Origin: Adiantum capillus-veneris
Taxonomy: Eukaryota; Streptophyta; Polypodiopsida; Polypodiales; Pteridaceae
DNA length: 64,000 nt
Direction of reading: 5' to 3'
NCBI GenBank assembly: GCA_014529385.2
Contig: CM043947.1
Span: 125,150,391-125,214,390 of the forward strand
Under the pieces are notes generated by a model. That model was not told where the DNA came from. It was given only the letters and a program-made list of their open reading frames with translations, and searched no databases. The position numbers and the translations under genes were made by a program. How positions within the stretch are numbered: the stretch's first letter is position 1; the number at the start of each line of letters is the position of its first letter. Positions 42,841-54,203 of the stretch are shown piece after piece.

Positions 42841-43480
42841 ATGGAATTATAGGTGCAATAGATGACATCTTATGGTCTTAGGGCCATAGGATACTCTATA
42901 GTATTGTTTAGATTTTTTAATTGTTTGTGAACATAGATCATAGAGGGTTTTTCTCACTCCATAGAGGATATCCTATGGCTTTGGGGCCACATGGTCTCAA
43001 TATTGAGCGTAGAGGATTTCTTACTAGCATAGAGGGTACCTTGTGGCCCTAGGTCCATAGGGTGCACACACAGAGTATAGAGGATTTCTTACTAGCACAG
43101 AGGGCACCCTATGGTCTAAGGACATATGGTGACAACATATAGAATAAAGGGTTTCTAACTAGCATACGAGGCACACCTTGTGCGCCTGGGGACATAGTGT
43201 GCCAACATAGAGCATAGAAGGGTTTCTTATTGGCATAAACAACATCTTGTGGCCCTAAGACAACCTACAGCCTTATGGACATAGGGTGGCACATAAATAA
43301 AGTCACATATGGCTTTAAGAGACTGGACCTCTTTATATGTTGGGACCAGCTAACAATCCTAACCCTATGACCTTGAGGTCATAAAGAGACATATTAAAGT
43401 CATAGACATGTCTACAAAGAGCACCATATGGCCTTAAGGCCATAGGTGCAATAGATGGCATCTCATGGTCTTATAGCCAT
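42840..43480. repeat. palindrome-family block
   Basis: Units such as CTTATGGTCTTAGGGCCATAGG and CATATGGCCTTAAGGCCATAGG alternate with TTTCTTACTAGCATAGAGGG spacers. The order of units (from about 42930) parallels the 3' half of units A and B (36020-36600), so it is a fourth, partial relic of the same duplicated segment. Confidence 0.8.
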
Positions 43481-43954
43481 GAGATATTAGTTTGAATGTT
43501 GTTTAAATTATCGTGTATTGAAAACTTGATAGCATGCTACAAAACCATGACCAAGTATTTTGTTATACATGGATTAAGGTCACCAAATTATGACAAGAGT
43601 GTTTAATAGTATTTTCCTTTACATATTATCTTTTTTAATTGCTGTAATCAATCTATATGCTGCTTTAAAATCATATCAATTGGTTTTTTTGACACCTCAT
43701 TTTTTGAGAAGCTACTTCTAAAAGCATTTGTTGAATTTTGAAAAGCAATGATGTCATACAAATCCTCTTTCCAAAAACTATATTGGAGGTTTATTCTTAA
43801 ATTTTATAGTAGAGAAATTAAAATAAACTCATACAATCATGATAATTTATATAAATTAAAGGCAACTAGAGCTTAGAAATCATTAAATAACACAATCCTA
43901 GCATACACATTTAGAATTTGAGAAACGGGATTTTCCCAAATTATTTAAAATGGT

Positions 43955-44235
43955 GTGAATGATGTATGTGTGCTATCTCTTACTCTAATTTCTCTAATAG
44001 ATTAGTAAGATTCAATTAGTTTTAAGAAGGATATGAGTGTATGTGTGTGCTATCTCTTACTCTAATTCCTCTAATAGATTGGTGAGATTCAATTAGCTTT
44101 AGAAAAGGATGTGTGTGTGTTCTCTTTTACTCTAATCTTTCTAATGGATTAGTAAGATTCAATTAACTTTAGAAAAGATGTGTGTGTATGTTTTCTCTTA
44201 CTCTAATCTCTCTAAGTATACCTACTCTCTCTAGT
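43955..44235. repeat. 70-77 bp tandem repeat, about 3.5 copies
   Basis: TACTCTAAT recurs at 43981, 44058, 44128 and 44199. Each unit reads CTCTTACTCTAATTTCTCTAATAGATTAG, AGATTCAATTA and a GTGTGTGT stretch of variable length. Confidence 0.88.
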
Positions 44236-44671
44236 TAATACATCTTCACTATTAACTTATGCATAGTAAATTGAAAGTTAATACATAAGAGAACTCATCA
44301 TATTCTTATTATACATTATGAAATTCTCATTGACCAATTTTATTGTCAATTAGATTAAGTAGAATTTTGAATAATACTAAAAATTGATTTAGTTGAAGTA
44401 TAGAAATGGAAGTTAGAATTGGATTAGAAATGTCATGCATAAAAGTAATGCAGTCCTAAAATTTCACTCGTAGTTTACACACTTAATTTTTGATTAATTA
44501 AGATTAACAAATATTTGATTTATAGAAATTAGATATAGAACAACAAGACTAAGTGTGAATCCGAGTTGGCGAGGGTTCAAATTACAGACTCTCTTTGGAA
44601 ACAAGGAGACTACTAGGGAAATTGACCAATTTAAAGTTCTAAGTGTATAACATAAGTGTAGTACAAAAAAA

Positions 44672-44797
44672 ATGGCTCCAAAGCGTGCTCGAACACAAGG
44701 CGCTAATGACCATGAAGCTGGTACAAGTAACGGTGGAACTCCTGCGACATGTTATGTCTCCACCAATTGTATCAATCAGAGCTATGGTACAGGTTAG
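44672..44797 (+). CDS. short frame, possibly a gypsy GAG start or first exon
   Basis: ATG at 44672 opens MAPKRARTQGANDHEAGTS and stops after 41 codons. The basic then Gly/Thr/Asn-rich composition is like the first residues of plant gypsy GAG proteins. An alternative is a first exon, since CAG/GTTAGT occurs at the end. No downstream GAG is readable. Confidence 0.2.
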   Translation: MAPKRARTQGANDHEAGTSNGGTPATCYVSTNCINQSYGTG

Positions 44798-45040
44798 TAT
44801 TGCAGTTTCAAGTTATGCATCATTGCATATGAGAGACCATAGAAATATATTATTTACCTTATGAAAAGAAAACACAGACCGAAACCAAGGGGCTTAACCC
44901 CAAGAAACTCGGCATATGTTTGACAAGTAGGAAAGAATGTCTAGTTAAACTGGTTGCTATAGGAAAGAATGTTTGTCCAAAACCTTCGGTATGGTTTCTC
45001 TCAAGTCTCTCTACTTATTAGCGCTGGCATTATGTGACAG

Positions 45041-45206
45041 TTGCCGAGGCGTGAGATGACGCCCAGGATGGCACCGCTAATGCTGTGGTGGGAGTACACC
45101 CAGATTAGCCTTGCTGGATACTGTAGTTTTGTTTTGCCGTGGCGTGAGGATGACGTTCAGATTTGCACCGTTGTTGCTGTGGCAGGAGTACGTCCAGATT
45201 AGCACA
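45041..45206. repeat. two-copy tandem repeat (about 88 bp)
   Basis: The sequence (T/C)GCCG(A/T)GGCGTGAG-GATGACG and GTGG(C/T)(A/G)GGAGTAC-(A/T)CCAGATTAGC occurs twice in tandem, diverged at about one base in eight. Surrounding DNA from 44.88 to 45.79 kb holds no recognisable gene. Confidence 0.65.
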
Positions 45207-45801
45207 ACAAGTACTTGTCGAGCGGTATGGGACGCTCATGAGGACAAGGATTTTTATAAATAATGTATATACCGATAGGACATAATAGCGCCAGTAGAGA
45301 TTCTTGAGTGAACCTAATCCAAGGGTTGTTCGTTTAAAATTGGACGACTTCTTGTTTGACTATTGTTTGTAATACTATTTGAAGGGTTGTTTTAACGAAC
45401 CAGTATCATAAATAAAGCAAAGGAACATGTATGGTAGTAATTAAACAGTGTGGTAGTAATTAGATAACAAAAGAAGGGTGAGTGTGGTGTGGAAAGTGGG
45501 ATAATGATACCCCGACGGTATCCTTCTATGGACGGGTGGACCCGATGAGTCGGGTAACTTTCCAACGCTAGAAATTATTTTTTTAAATCATAAATCTTAA
45601 AAGAGACAAACCTTGGCGGCTGTGCTTCTGAAACATGGAGAAAAAAGCGCACAGGTTGATCACTCTAAGATTTATACTGTTAGGCATAATTGATTATAGA
45701 TAGTTTTTAGATAGGGTTATGGTGGTCACTCTCCGCCATAGCGAGATAGGACCAATCCTTCAATAACGGTTCATGCCCGTGGCTACGTAGTAGCTAAGGC
45801 A

Positions 45802-46065
45802 ATGTCTATTGGTTTTTCTTTATCAAGATTGAAGACCTATCAAAGCTACTCCGCTCCTCTCAAAAAGGGGCACGAACCTCACAGGAAGGCAAGGAACAAT
45901 CGAATTTTTGAGAATTCTGTGGAGGCAACTAAGTTTGAGGAGATAGTCCAAAAAACCAGGGTAACGATCATTGCCATTGGTAAGCAAAGGAACTCAAAAG
46001 TGGATCAGGACCCTTGGGGCTACTGGAATGGAAGTGCAAAGGTGAATATGTGGGATCATCCATAG
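45802..46065 (+). pseudogene. LINE C-terminal tail remnant
   Basis: The frame includes RKARNNRIFENSVEATKFEEIVQKTRV, the W-ARNN-RIF pattern found after the zf-RVT domain in plant LINE pol proteins. The preceding domain is missing. It could be a piece of the same LINE family as 6.6-7.0 kb, but the two segments do not overlap, so this cannot be tested here. Confidence 0.42.
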
Positions 46066-46069
46066 TCAT

Positions 46070-46820
46070 GGGGTGGCTCCCCCTTTAGCCGAGGTATCTA
46101 GAATCCTTGATGTGGTCATGGCTCGTCACGAGTATGACAAGAATCTGTAATTTTTGGATCTGTTTATATAATCCACTCACCATTGTGAATTTTGCACAAA
46201 AAAAGTGCAGAACAAAAGATGAGATTGTATTAAGCGAAGCGCCAACACGTTTCGATCCTTGTTGGGTCTCATATGGGCTTTGTTAAAAACAATGCGAACT
46301 TTTTAGCATGCACCACAAGTAGTTGTGCGGAGGTATATTGGAGAGGAATTTGAATACGAAGATGAAACACATTTTCTTTCCCTCATCTTAGTGCTCCCGA
46401 TGAGCCTTACTTCGTGTAGTTTGGTGTAGCTCCACCTCGCAAAGGTTGTGTGTAAGCAACTCTTCATGCGTTGCGTACAATGGAGATTGGAGAAAGAGAA
46501 GGTAGAGAAGCTCATGGACTAACCCCAAGGAGCCCCCATGCATGTCATCTTGGAGTCTTCATCCATGCATCCGTGCTCCCTACGACTCTTGTTCATACAC
46601 CACCATTGGGTTAGGAGGTTAATGATACCCACCCTTGCACTAGTCACGACTACATTTGGGATGACACCACTAGGTCGAGAGGTTAATGCCTTAACCGACA
46701 TGACCAACGTGTGTTTTCTTGACCTAGAGATGAGTCCACACATATGTGATTCAGATAGAAAACAAACCTCAAGACAAAAATTAATCTTAGGGTAGGTTTC
46801 TGGATCAAAGATACTGGTGA
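46070..46820. other. no gene seen
   Basis: Frames here are short and unlike known families. A low-complexity Lys codon stretch and no repeat structure were noted. Confidence 0.4.
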
Positions 46821-46824
46821 AGGG

Positions 46825-47060
46825 GCCATGCCCATGGGCGTGTGGTGTTTACAAGGCTAGCTGATGACATGCGAGTAAGGACCAAGGACATTCTCCACTT
46901 TAGCAAAGGCATTGGACAAGATATAGGTTGCAATGTGAATCCCATGGGCGTGTGGTGTTTACAGACAAGGCTAGCTGACGACATGAGAGTAAGGACCTAG
47001 CACATTCTCTACTTTAGCGGAGGCATTGGACAAGATATAGGTTGCAATGTGAATCCCACC
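46825..47060. repeat. two-copy tandem repeat, 110-bp period
   Basis: CCCATGGGCGTGTGGTGTTT stands at 46831 and 46941, and each copy continues through GGCTAGCTGA and GGCATTGGACAAGATATAGG with about ten differences including a 4-base insertion. Confidence 0.88.
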
Positions 47061-47251
47061 GGCCACCACCTTGGCCAGTCGCCCAATACCAATTGCCGAC
47101 ATCTCGAATCTTGAATTCCCGTTTCATGCTATTGCAACACTCACCAAGTTTTCATTCTCTACTCTCTCAAAGAAGACTTTGAGGAGGAGCGTAGATGCCA
47201 AAGCAAGAGATTGTCTACTCTAAGAAGTATTACAATGATGTATAGGAGAAT

Positions 47252-47252
<1 letters not shown>

Positions 47253-47302
<50 letters not shown>

Positions 47303-47405
47303 CACACATGCACACACACATACACCTGTGCTTGTACTTTTGTAGGATCTTAATGTGTGTGTATGTGTGTGTGTGTGTGTGTGTGTATGAGAGAGAGAGA
47401 GAGAG
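47253..47405. repeat. compound microsatellite (CT)n, (GT)n, (GA)n
   Basis: A CT run (47253-47299), a CA-rich stretch, a GT run (about 47352-47386) and a GA run (47390-47405) follow one another. Confidence 0.92.
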
Positions 47406-47560
47406 ATTCCTGCTTGTTGTTATCTTTGAGATTATAATCTTCCCTCTTTATTTTTGTTAGCCATGCTAATTAAAGCTATGTATATGCTACTTTGCGCTTT
47501 GGTACCCTCAAAAACCTTAATTTTGCTACTCTTCTTTACTTTGAAAATTATCTCTCAAGT

Positions 47561-47683
47561 TGTTGGAAGGGGAGATATGGAGAACAATTGATTGCTTCCA
47601 ATTCCCAATTTTTCTTGCACCTTTGCTTGCCAGCTTTTCACCATCCCTTACAATTACCAAGTACTCACACACACCTAAACTAT

Positions 47684-47724
<41 letters not shown>

Positions 47725-48276
47725 GAGAACAAATTGACAAGGGAAGAGTGTAAGAGGGGTGTAAGAGATGTAGACATAATCATGGAGTACACAAAGAAAC
47801 ACAGCATAGCATAAGATAGAGGAAAGGGTAATATTAAGAGAATCTACACAAGAAAGGCCTAAAGATTGCAACCCCAAACTCCATGACACCTCTTGTGGAG
47901 TTTGGTATTTGATATTTGATATTATTTTTGGTGCCAAAAATTGGAGGCCCCTCTTTTATACTTTAGTCCCACTTTAGCTATGAGTGGAACACACTACTTA
48001 TTGCATGACCCTTTTAGGGTGAGTTCTCATTGTCCTATTTACAAAGCAGTCATAGTGGTTTATTGATAAAATATGTAAATACTATGCTAGAATAAAATGA
48101 TTGAGAGAGTTATTATTTGACGGTGCCTCCTCGTCAACTCCCAGAATTCCAATCTACAAACCGTTATGCACTCACTATTAGTAGAATTCAAATAGACAAC
48201 ATATAATCAACCATTAAGCCAGCTATCCCAATTGCAGTTAACCACATACAATAGGAGGGTGCCCAATCTTGTAACA
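47561..48276 (-). repeat. gypsy 3' LTR (716 bp)
   Basis: It is bounded by TGTTGGAAGG and CTTGTAACA on the plus strand and carries a (CA)n run at 47684-47722. It aligns with 53440-54198 along its whole length. Confidence 0.93.
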
Positions 48277-48287
48277 TCCCTCCCATC
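48277..48287 (-). other. gypsy polypurine tract
   Basis: The minus strand reads GGGAGGGA directly before the 3' LTR start TGTTAC. Confidence 0.8.
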
Positions 48288-48409
48288 AGGGATATCAATT
48301 GTCCTCAGTTACTCACTAAAGAAACAACTGGACCATGACTGACGGAAACTTTTTGAAGGTTTAGAAGGTTGAGGGAAAAAATTTACTTGGCATCCTCTCT
48401 AGGGTGGCC

Positions 48410-48646
48410 TTAAAAGGTCAAAAGATAGCGATTATAAACCATGCCAGTTTTTGTGGTGATGGTATCATGATCAACTATTTGTGTGGTGATGAGTTGTTCT
48501 TCTTGGTCCACAAGTGAAGGTGGATCCTCATAAATGTGATGTGTAGGTAGGGGTCCTCTGAAAGGTCTTAAAAGACTAATGTGGAGATCATTGTGAATGT
48601 GCCAATGTGAAGGTAGGTCTAAATGAAAGGAAACATCATTAATCAC
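48410..48646 (-). pseudogene. gypsy integrase C-terminus
   Basis: It reads HLDLPSHWHIHNDLHISLLRPF followed by DEDPP-like acidic sequence and QIVDHDTITTKTGMVYNRYL, the GPY-type end of gypsy integrases with a degenerate chromodomain-like tail. Confidence 0.7.
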
Positions 48647-49063
48647 ATAAGAAATTTTGAAAGGACCATAAGAATGAGGAGCAAGTCTTACAAAAATATT
48701 AGTATCAACACTTCTGATCCTTCATTTTTCAATGCGAAGCATCACATAATCACCTTCTTTCAATTGGTGTGCCTTGCGGTTCTTCTTAGCATGCTTAGTG
48801 TAAAGTTCTTGTGAGTGTTTAATGGTAAAATTCACACTTGCATAAATATTATGAAAATTAGCAGTAAAATCATCAGTGTGGCAGGCACAATATTGGAAAG
48901 ACGTGAAGTAGGAGTAGGTAGAGAATGACCAAACACAATTTCAAATGGAGATTTACCTATGGTAGTGTAAGTGGTGTTGTTATATGAAAACTGTAGAATA
49001 TGCAGGTATCATCTTATTCCTTGGGTTAAAAGAAACATAAGATTTTAACAAGTCAATGATAGT

Positions 49064-49339
49064 TCAATTAGTGACTTCAACTTGACCATTAGACTCAAGA
49101 TGGAATGCAGAAGTAAAATCAAGTATGGTTCCAAGATTTTCAAAAACAGTAGTCCAAAGAGCACTACAAAATTTGGAATCTCGATCAGAGATTATAACTT
49201 TACACAAACCAGGATGTGGAAAGATAGCTTTAATAAATAGAAGTGCAGCTTGATGTGCTGTGAGTATTTTCTTACAAGGAATGAAGTATGTTTGTTTATA
49301 AAAACGGTCAATGAGTGAAAATCTAATAAAAAAATCCAA
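49064..49339 (-). pseudogene. gypsy integrase core
   Basis: It reads FIRFSLIDRFYKQTYFIPC, VIISDRDSKFCSALWTTVF and SAFHLESNGQVEVTN, covering the core from the second Asp (SDRD) to the Glu of the ESNGQVE segment. The first Asp region is degraded. Confidence 0.78.
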
Positions 49340-49401
49340 TGAAATATATTCCCACGTTTTTACAGGAATAGGGAGAGGGTGTAAAAGTTACAATTTCTTA
49401 C

Positions 49402-49940
49402 CTACATGGCTGCTTTGACCTTTTGACAAATCAAACAAGTTGAAACATACTGTTTAACATCAGTTTTCATAGTAGGCCAATAGAAATCACAATGTACGTT
49501 TTGAAAAGTAGTAGCAAATCCTCTATGTCTAGCATAGGATGGTTTGTGCAACTCTTTAATGATCAATGTGGAAAAAGGTTTAGTTACACACAATTTTTGT
49601 TTGAAATAAAGAAAGTTTTTTTGAATAGTGTATTTCAAAAATGTGTGGAGAGAGTTCTCAATTTTATTCAACCATGTGGTTTTCAAACCATCATCTTGTG
49701 CATAAGTGTTAGGCATTGAATCAAATGAAGTACTCGTGTAATAGTTGATAGAATATTAAGAGAGGGTCTTTGGCTCAAAGCATCAACTGCAACATTCTCT
49801 TTACCAAGTTGGTATTGAGTGTTGGGTTGAAAACTTTGGATGAAGGCATCCCACTTAATATATCTATCATCTATTAAGGGTTGAGAGAGCATATACTTGA
49901 TACTTTGTTGATTTGTTTTAATGATTAAATCGACACCCAC
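49402..49940 (-). pseudogene. gypsy RNase H end and integrase zinc domain
   Basis: The stretch 49683-49940 reads VDLIIKTNQQSIKYMLSQP and GKENVAVDALSQRP, the RNase H tail. 49402-49716 reads ELHKPSYARHRGFATTFQNV and YWPTMKTDVKQYVSTCLICQ, the HHCC domain of integrase with a Tyr-Trp-Pro motif. Confidence 0.8.
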
Positions 49941-50138
49941 TAAATAGTGTTTTCAAATTTTCAAAGCATGTACAACAATAGTCAACTCTTTGTCATATGT
50001 ACTAATTTTTTCTTCAGATGGTTTGAACTTACGACTTTCAAATGCAAGTGGATGGTTATCTTGCATAAGTAGTACACTGATACCTTTTCCACAAGCATCA
50101 GTGACTACGGCATAGAATGGTCCATCAAAATCAGGTAA

Positions 50139-50405
50139 CTACAGCATTGGTGCATTTATCAAAGCATTATTGAGTGCATTGCAGGAAATGTCTTGCAAAT
50201 CAAACCATACATAAGGAGATTTTTTATTTAACACGAGAGTAAGGTAATGAGATTTGTAAGCAAATTTATATACAAACTTCCTGTAATAACTGCATAGACC
50301 AATAAAAGAACAAAGTTCATGCAATTTTTTGGGTCTAGGCCATGATTGAATAGATTCAATTTTCTTAGGGTCTACATGAAGGTGGAATTCCAGGTGGTAG
50401 ATCAT
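50139..50405 (-). pseudogene. gypsy reverse transcriptase, C-terminal remnant
   Basis: It reads FHLHVDPKKIESIQSWPRPK, LCSFIGLCSYYRKFVYKFA and NNALINAPML, the segment after the reverse transcriptase thumb. The catalytic core that should precede it is missing, replaced by about 100 bases with no match. Confidence 0.75.
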
Positions 50406-50723
50406 GCATGAAACAATTCTTCAATTGTGAGAGAAAATCATCATATGAAGAGTTATATGAGGTTTTGGGGTGTGAGAGAGAAGTGGAAATTTTTTATGTG
50501 CTAGTGTTGCTTGGATGGAGAAATTTTAATTATTATGGTACATGTTTTATAATTAATCAACAGATCAAATTCATGACAAAATGGAATTCCCAAAGTCATA
50601 TCAAGACCATGCAATGGTGCTACCAAAAATGTACATGCTTGTGTAAATTCACCAATGCAAACTTTAACAATGACTTGGGTTTTGCAATTAAAACGTTGAT
50701 TATTAAAAACAGTTTTGACTTTG

Positions 50724-51426
50724 TCAGGTGAATAAGTTTCCGAGAGAGAGAGAGTTTTGTGCCAATCGTGCAGAAATAAAATCATGTCTATTGCCATCAT
50801 CTAAAAGAATGGTGGAAATTTCACCCTTGATTGTGCCTTGTACTTTAAACAAAGTATGAAGAGATATAGGAGTACCTAAAGATGGGTTGTCATCGTGATC
50901 ATCCTCAAGATCGTATCCTTTACCATAATTAGCTTCCACTTCATTGTCGTTGGGATTAGCATCTTCAATGAGACTAATAGTAGCATCGTTGGGGCGGTTG
51001 TTTTTGAAGGGTTTTTGGCTTGGATTTTGGGGTGACTCCATTAGATTGGCCATTTCTCTTAGCAGGCCCTTTTGAGCACTTATCTGCATAGTGACCATAC
51101 TGAAAAAATTTGAAACACTTCACCTTTTTATTACCATTAGAGTTTTGAGTAGGATGTTGGTTGGAAGAATGTTGGCTGCCTCGCTGCTTTGTGTTGTTGT
51201 TGTTGCCATAAGGTTGAGAAGTCGTGGCATAATTATCAAATCTACGTCTCTTGAAAAAGGTACGACTTTGATGTTTGTTCCTGTCAAAGTTAGGAGAGAA
51301 AGAAGCTCTCTTGTTACGGTGGTAAGTGTTAACAGTTTGTTCAATGTGAGAGGGTTGTCCACCTTTCTTCTTCTCCGCATTAAGGGACAAATTAATAGCC
51401 TTTGATAGTGAATCTAGTTCAAACAT
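50724..51426 (-). pseudogene. gypsy GAG zinc knuckle and protease region
   Basis: An Asn/Gln-rich basic stretch leads to CFKFFQYGHYADKC, a CCHC knuckle whose second Cys is Phe. The next frame holds FKVQGTIKGEISTILLDDGNRHDFIS, an aspartic-protease region in which the usual D-[ST]-G triad reads DDG. Confidence 0.7.
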
Positions 51427-51661
51427 ATCTACCTCTACACCAATTTGCAGTGCTAAGCCAGATATATATTTACGCTTTGATTTCCTGCGATTGACATGTT
51501 CAATAGCTTGTAAATAATTGAATTAAATAGTTTCAAAAACGATCAATGTAGCCCTATACATCTTCATTTTGACCGTGTTGAATTAAATCCCACTAGCATT
51601 GTGCTTTCGCTTTATATTGTGTGGGAAAAAAATTGAGGTAAAAAAAGCATATGAATGCATG

Positions 51662-52028
51662 TCAGGTACGTGGTCTTTTACCATGCTGTTTGGTGGCGTT
51701 CCACCACAATGCAGCGCTACTGGTGAGATGATTTGATGCACACTTTACCATTTCATGTTCGGGAAAGTCTTCATCATGAAAATAGGAATCTAATTGCCTA
51801 ACCCATGCTAGAAAAGTGCTAGCATCTTTAGTGCCATCAAAATCCTTGAAAGTGAAGGCTTTTTTGCTAATTTTGTTTTGCTTGGATGCTGGTGCAAATT
51901 CAATGCGTGAAGAATGTAATAATTTATCTTCAAGCTCTTGCCTTCTCATATGTTCATACATGAGAGCTTGTTGCAGATTGGCAAGCTTCTCAGTAATTGT
52001 GGGTGCCTATGGAAGGTGTGTCATGATT
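51662..52028 (-). pseudogene. gag: gypsy GAG, N-terminal and capsid part
   Basis: The frame begins MTHLP at about 52026, meets a TAG, then reads APTITEKLANLQQALMYEHM and the retrotransposon GAG core: FTFKDFDGTKDASTFLAWVRQ, YFHDEDFPEHEMVKCASNHL, ALWWNATK. Frame is lost near 51662. Confidence 0.75.
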
Positions 52029-52411
52029 GCGTGCTTTTTTATTTTCTTTTTTTTCTCATTTATAATTTTTTTTGTTTTTTTAAAATTAAGGCTATCAGTG
52101 TATATGTATAAAGTGATATGCAGAGTAACATTTAAGAATTAAAAAATAAAGTAATAAGCAAAAATAAATGGGTACTTAGCTCGTAGATTTTTTGATGCCG
52201 TTCAGTCCAAGCTAAGGAGTACGATGGCAAGTTGGAAAGCGATGATCGGTTGATAATTCAAATGCTAGTTGACTAGATTTTTATTTTTTTAGTTTTTAGT
52301 TTTAGCATCCGATCTCCCTTATGTTGATCAACCGATTGGATAATGGTCAAAATTTTGTGTAGCTTGAGGATTCTTGGATAAAGCAAGATTAAGAGAGCTT
52401 TAATTGTAGTG

Positions 52412-52416
<5 letters not shown>

Positions 52417-52478
<62 letters not shown>
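52417..52478. repeat. (TA)n microsatellite in the gypsy leader
   Basis: An uninterrupted TA run of about 31 units, able to form a perfect cruciform. Confidence 0.95.
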
Positions 52479-52479
<1 letters not shown>

Positions 52480-53426
52480 CCAAATAATAGCCTTGGGTGT
52501 GAATCTATTCGGAGGTCACGAGTGATAGGAGGCCGAATTGTCTCTTGGAACAACAATTGGTGCTAGGTGGCCAAAGGGGCTCGGGATTAGCTAGCTGCCC
52601 TGCTTGTGACGTCAACCGTCCAAAACCGTGAGTAGGGTGAATACCCTCTTAAGAGGGGATGTTTTTGGCGAATCCATGGGTGGCTGGCCAACTTGAAGGT
52701 TAAAATAAAGCACAACTTTTTGAACTAAATGTGTGAAGTAAAATTGGCATGCAGTGAGCAATTAGCGAGCACGACAGTGGCGAGCAGGTGCCGTTTTAGG
52801 CCGCGAGGAGGAAAGGTAAAGTGACCGGCGGTCCTCGGCACCCCTATTGAGGGTGATTGTGACATTTTTGGTGAAGGTCGACGTAGACCCTTTCTCCTCA
52901 GTAGATCCTAGTTCCCACGGACAGAGAGCCTTCTCCTTGGCTTTGTTTGCTTCTTGTCTGCTGCCTTCTAGGATTCCAAGTTATTTTGCCTTCAAACCGA
53001 TACTCAATTTCATAAGATCCTCCGGATCTCCTTCTTCATGTCGTTATGTTCTCCTTTTGAGTGCTTGAGTGGTTAGATGAATTCACATAGATATGATAAT
53101 ACGCTACCATGGGTTCGGGATCTGTCTTTTCTTCCCTTATATTTATCGATGTTGAATATGCCCCTTCTAAACCTTCTTCAAGACTCTTCGATTTTGAATT
53201 GATTCACCAAATTTTCTCAAAGTTCCTCAAAATCACTTCGTTCTCGATTGCTCGCCCGCATGTCTTCATAAATCTGCCAACTTTAGCAATTTATCTCGAA
53301 ATAAGCTTTGCACATACCCGATTAGGTTGCCAGTTAGCAAAATTTGTGGAATAAATTTGCCGATTAATCAACCAATTTAATGATTCTCTCAAAATTGAAA
53401 ATTTTGTGCCAATAACTCGAACCAAA

Positions 53427-53438
53427 GCTCTGATGCCA
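53427..53438 (-). other. gypsy primer-binding site (tRNA-iMet-like)
   Basis: The minus strand reads TGGCATCAGAGC next to the 5' LTR, one mismatch from the plant initiator tRNA match TGGTATCAGAGC. Confidence 0.85.
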
Positions 53439-53439
53439 C

Positions 53440-53582
53440 AGTTGGAAGGGGATATGGGGAGAACGGTTGCTTGCTTCCAATTCCCAATTTTGCTTGCACC
53501 TTTGCTTGTCAGCCTTTCACTATCCCTTCCAATTACCAAGTACTCACAAACACCTATACTATGTTAGCACAAACACACACAC

Positions 53583-53653
<71 letters not shown>

Positions 53654-54198
53654 GACAAGGGAAGAGTGCAGTAAGAGGTGTGTAAGAGATGGAGACATAA
53701 TCATGGAGTACACAGAGAAACACAGCATAGCATAAGAGAGACGAAAGGGGAAAATTAAGAGAATTTACACAAGAAAGGCCTAAGGATTGCAGCCCCAAAA
53801 TCCACGGAACCTCTTGTGGATTTTGATATTTGATATTTGATATTATTTTTTATGCTAAAAATTGGAGGGCCCTCTTTTACACTTTAGTCCCACTTTAGTT
53901 ATGAGTGGAGCACACTACTTATTGCATGACCCTCTTAGGGTAAGTTCTCACTGTCCTATTTACAAAGCAGCCATAGTGGCTTATTGTTAAGAGATGTAAA
54001 ATACTATTTTAGAACAAAATGACTGAGATAATTATTATTTGTCGGTGCCTCCTCGTCAGATCCCAGAATTCAAATCTAAAAACCATCTTTTAATTGTTGT
54101 TAGTAGAATTTAAATAGACAACACATGATTAACCATTAAGCCAGCTATCCCAATTGCAGTTAACCACATGCAAGAGGAGGGTGGCCAATCTCGTAACA
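53440..54198 (-). repeat. gypsy 5' LTR (759 bp)
   Basis: It is homologous to the 3' LTR. At the microsatellite position it has a short CA run followed by (GA)n (53588-53650), which accounts for most of the length difference. The first base is A where the partner has T. Confidence 0.92.
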
Positions 54199-54203
54199 CA
54201 AGT

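Larger units (their letters stand above)
47561..54198 (-). mobile_element. Ty3/gypsy LTR retrotransposon, internally deleted
   Basis: Direct LTRs (47561-48276 and 53440-54198) enclose a minus-oriented internal region. The target duplication CAAGT stands at 47556-47560 and 54199-54203. The order GAG, protease, reverse transcriptase end, RNase H, integrase is gypsy. The reverse transcriptase fingers and palm, including the YxDD box, are absent between the protease and the DPKKIESIQSWPRP segment. Many stops and frameshifts exist, so this is a dead, deleted copy, older than the copia element at 10.9 kb. Confidence 0.93.

Noticed and set aside
44565-44600. tRNA or SINE B-box-like GGGTTCAAATT
   Set aside because: No A box, acceptor stem or cloverleaf could be drawn around it.
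45505-45560. Hammerhead ribozyme-like CCCGATGAGTCGGG
   Set aside because: It is only a small stem-loop. The required CTGATGA core and the matching GAAA are not present.
52417-52478. TA run as a replication origin or matrix attachment site
   Set aside because: It is a simple microsatellite within the gypsy leader, with nothing further to support a role.
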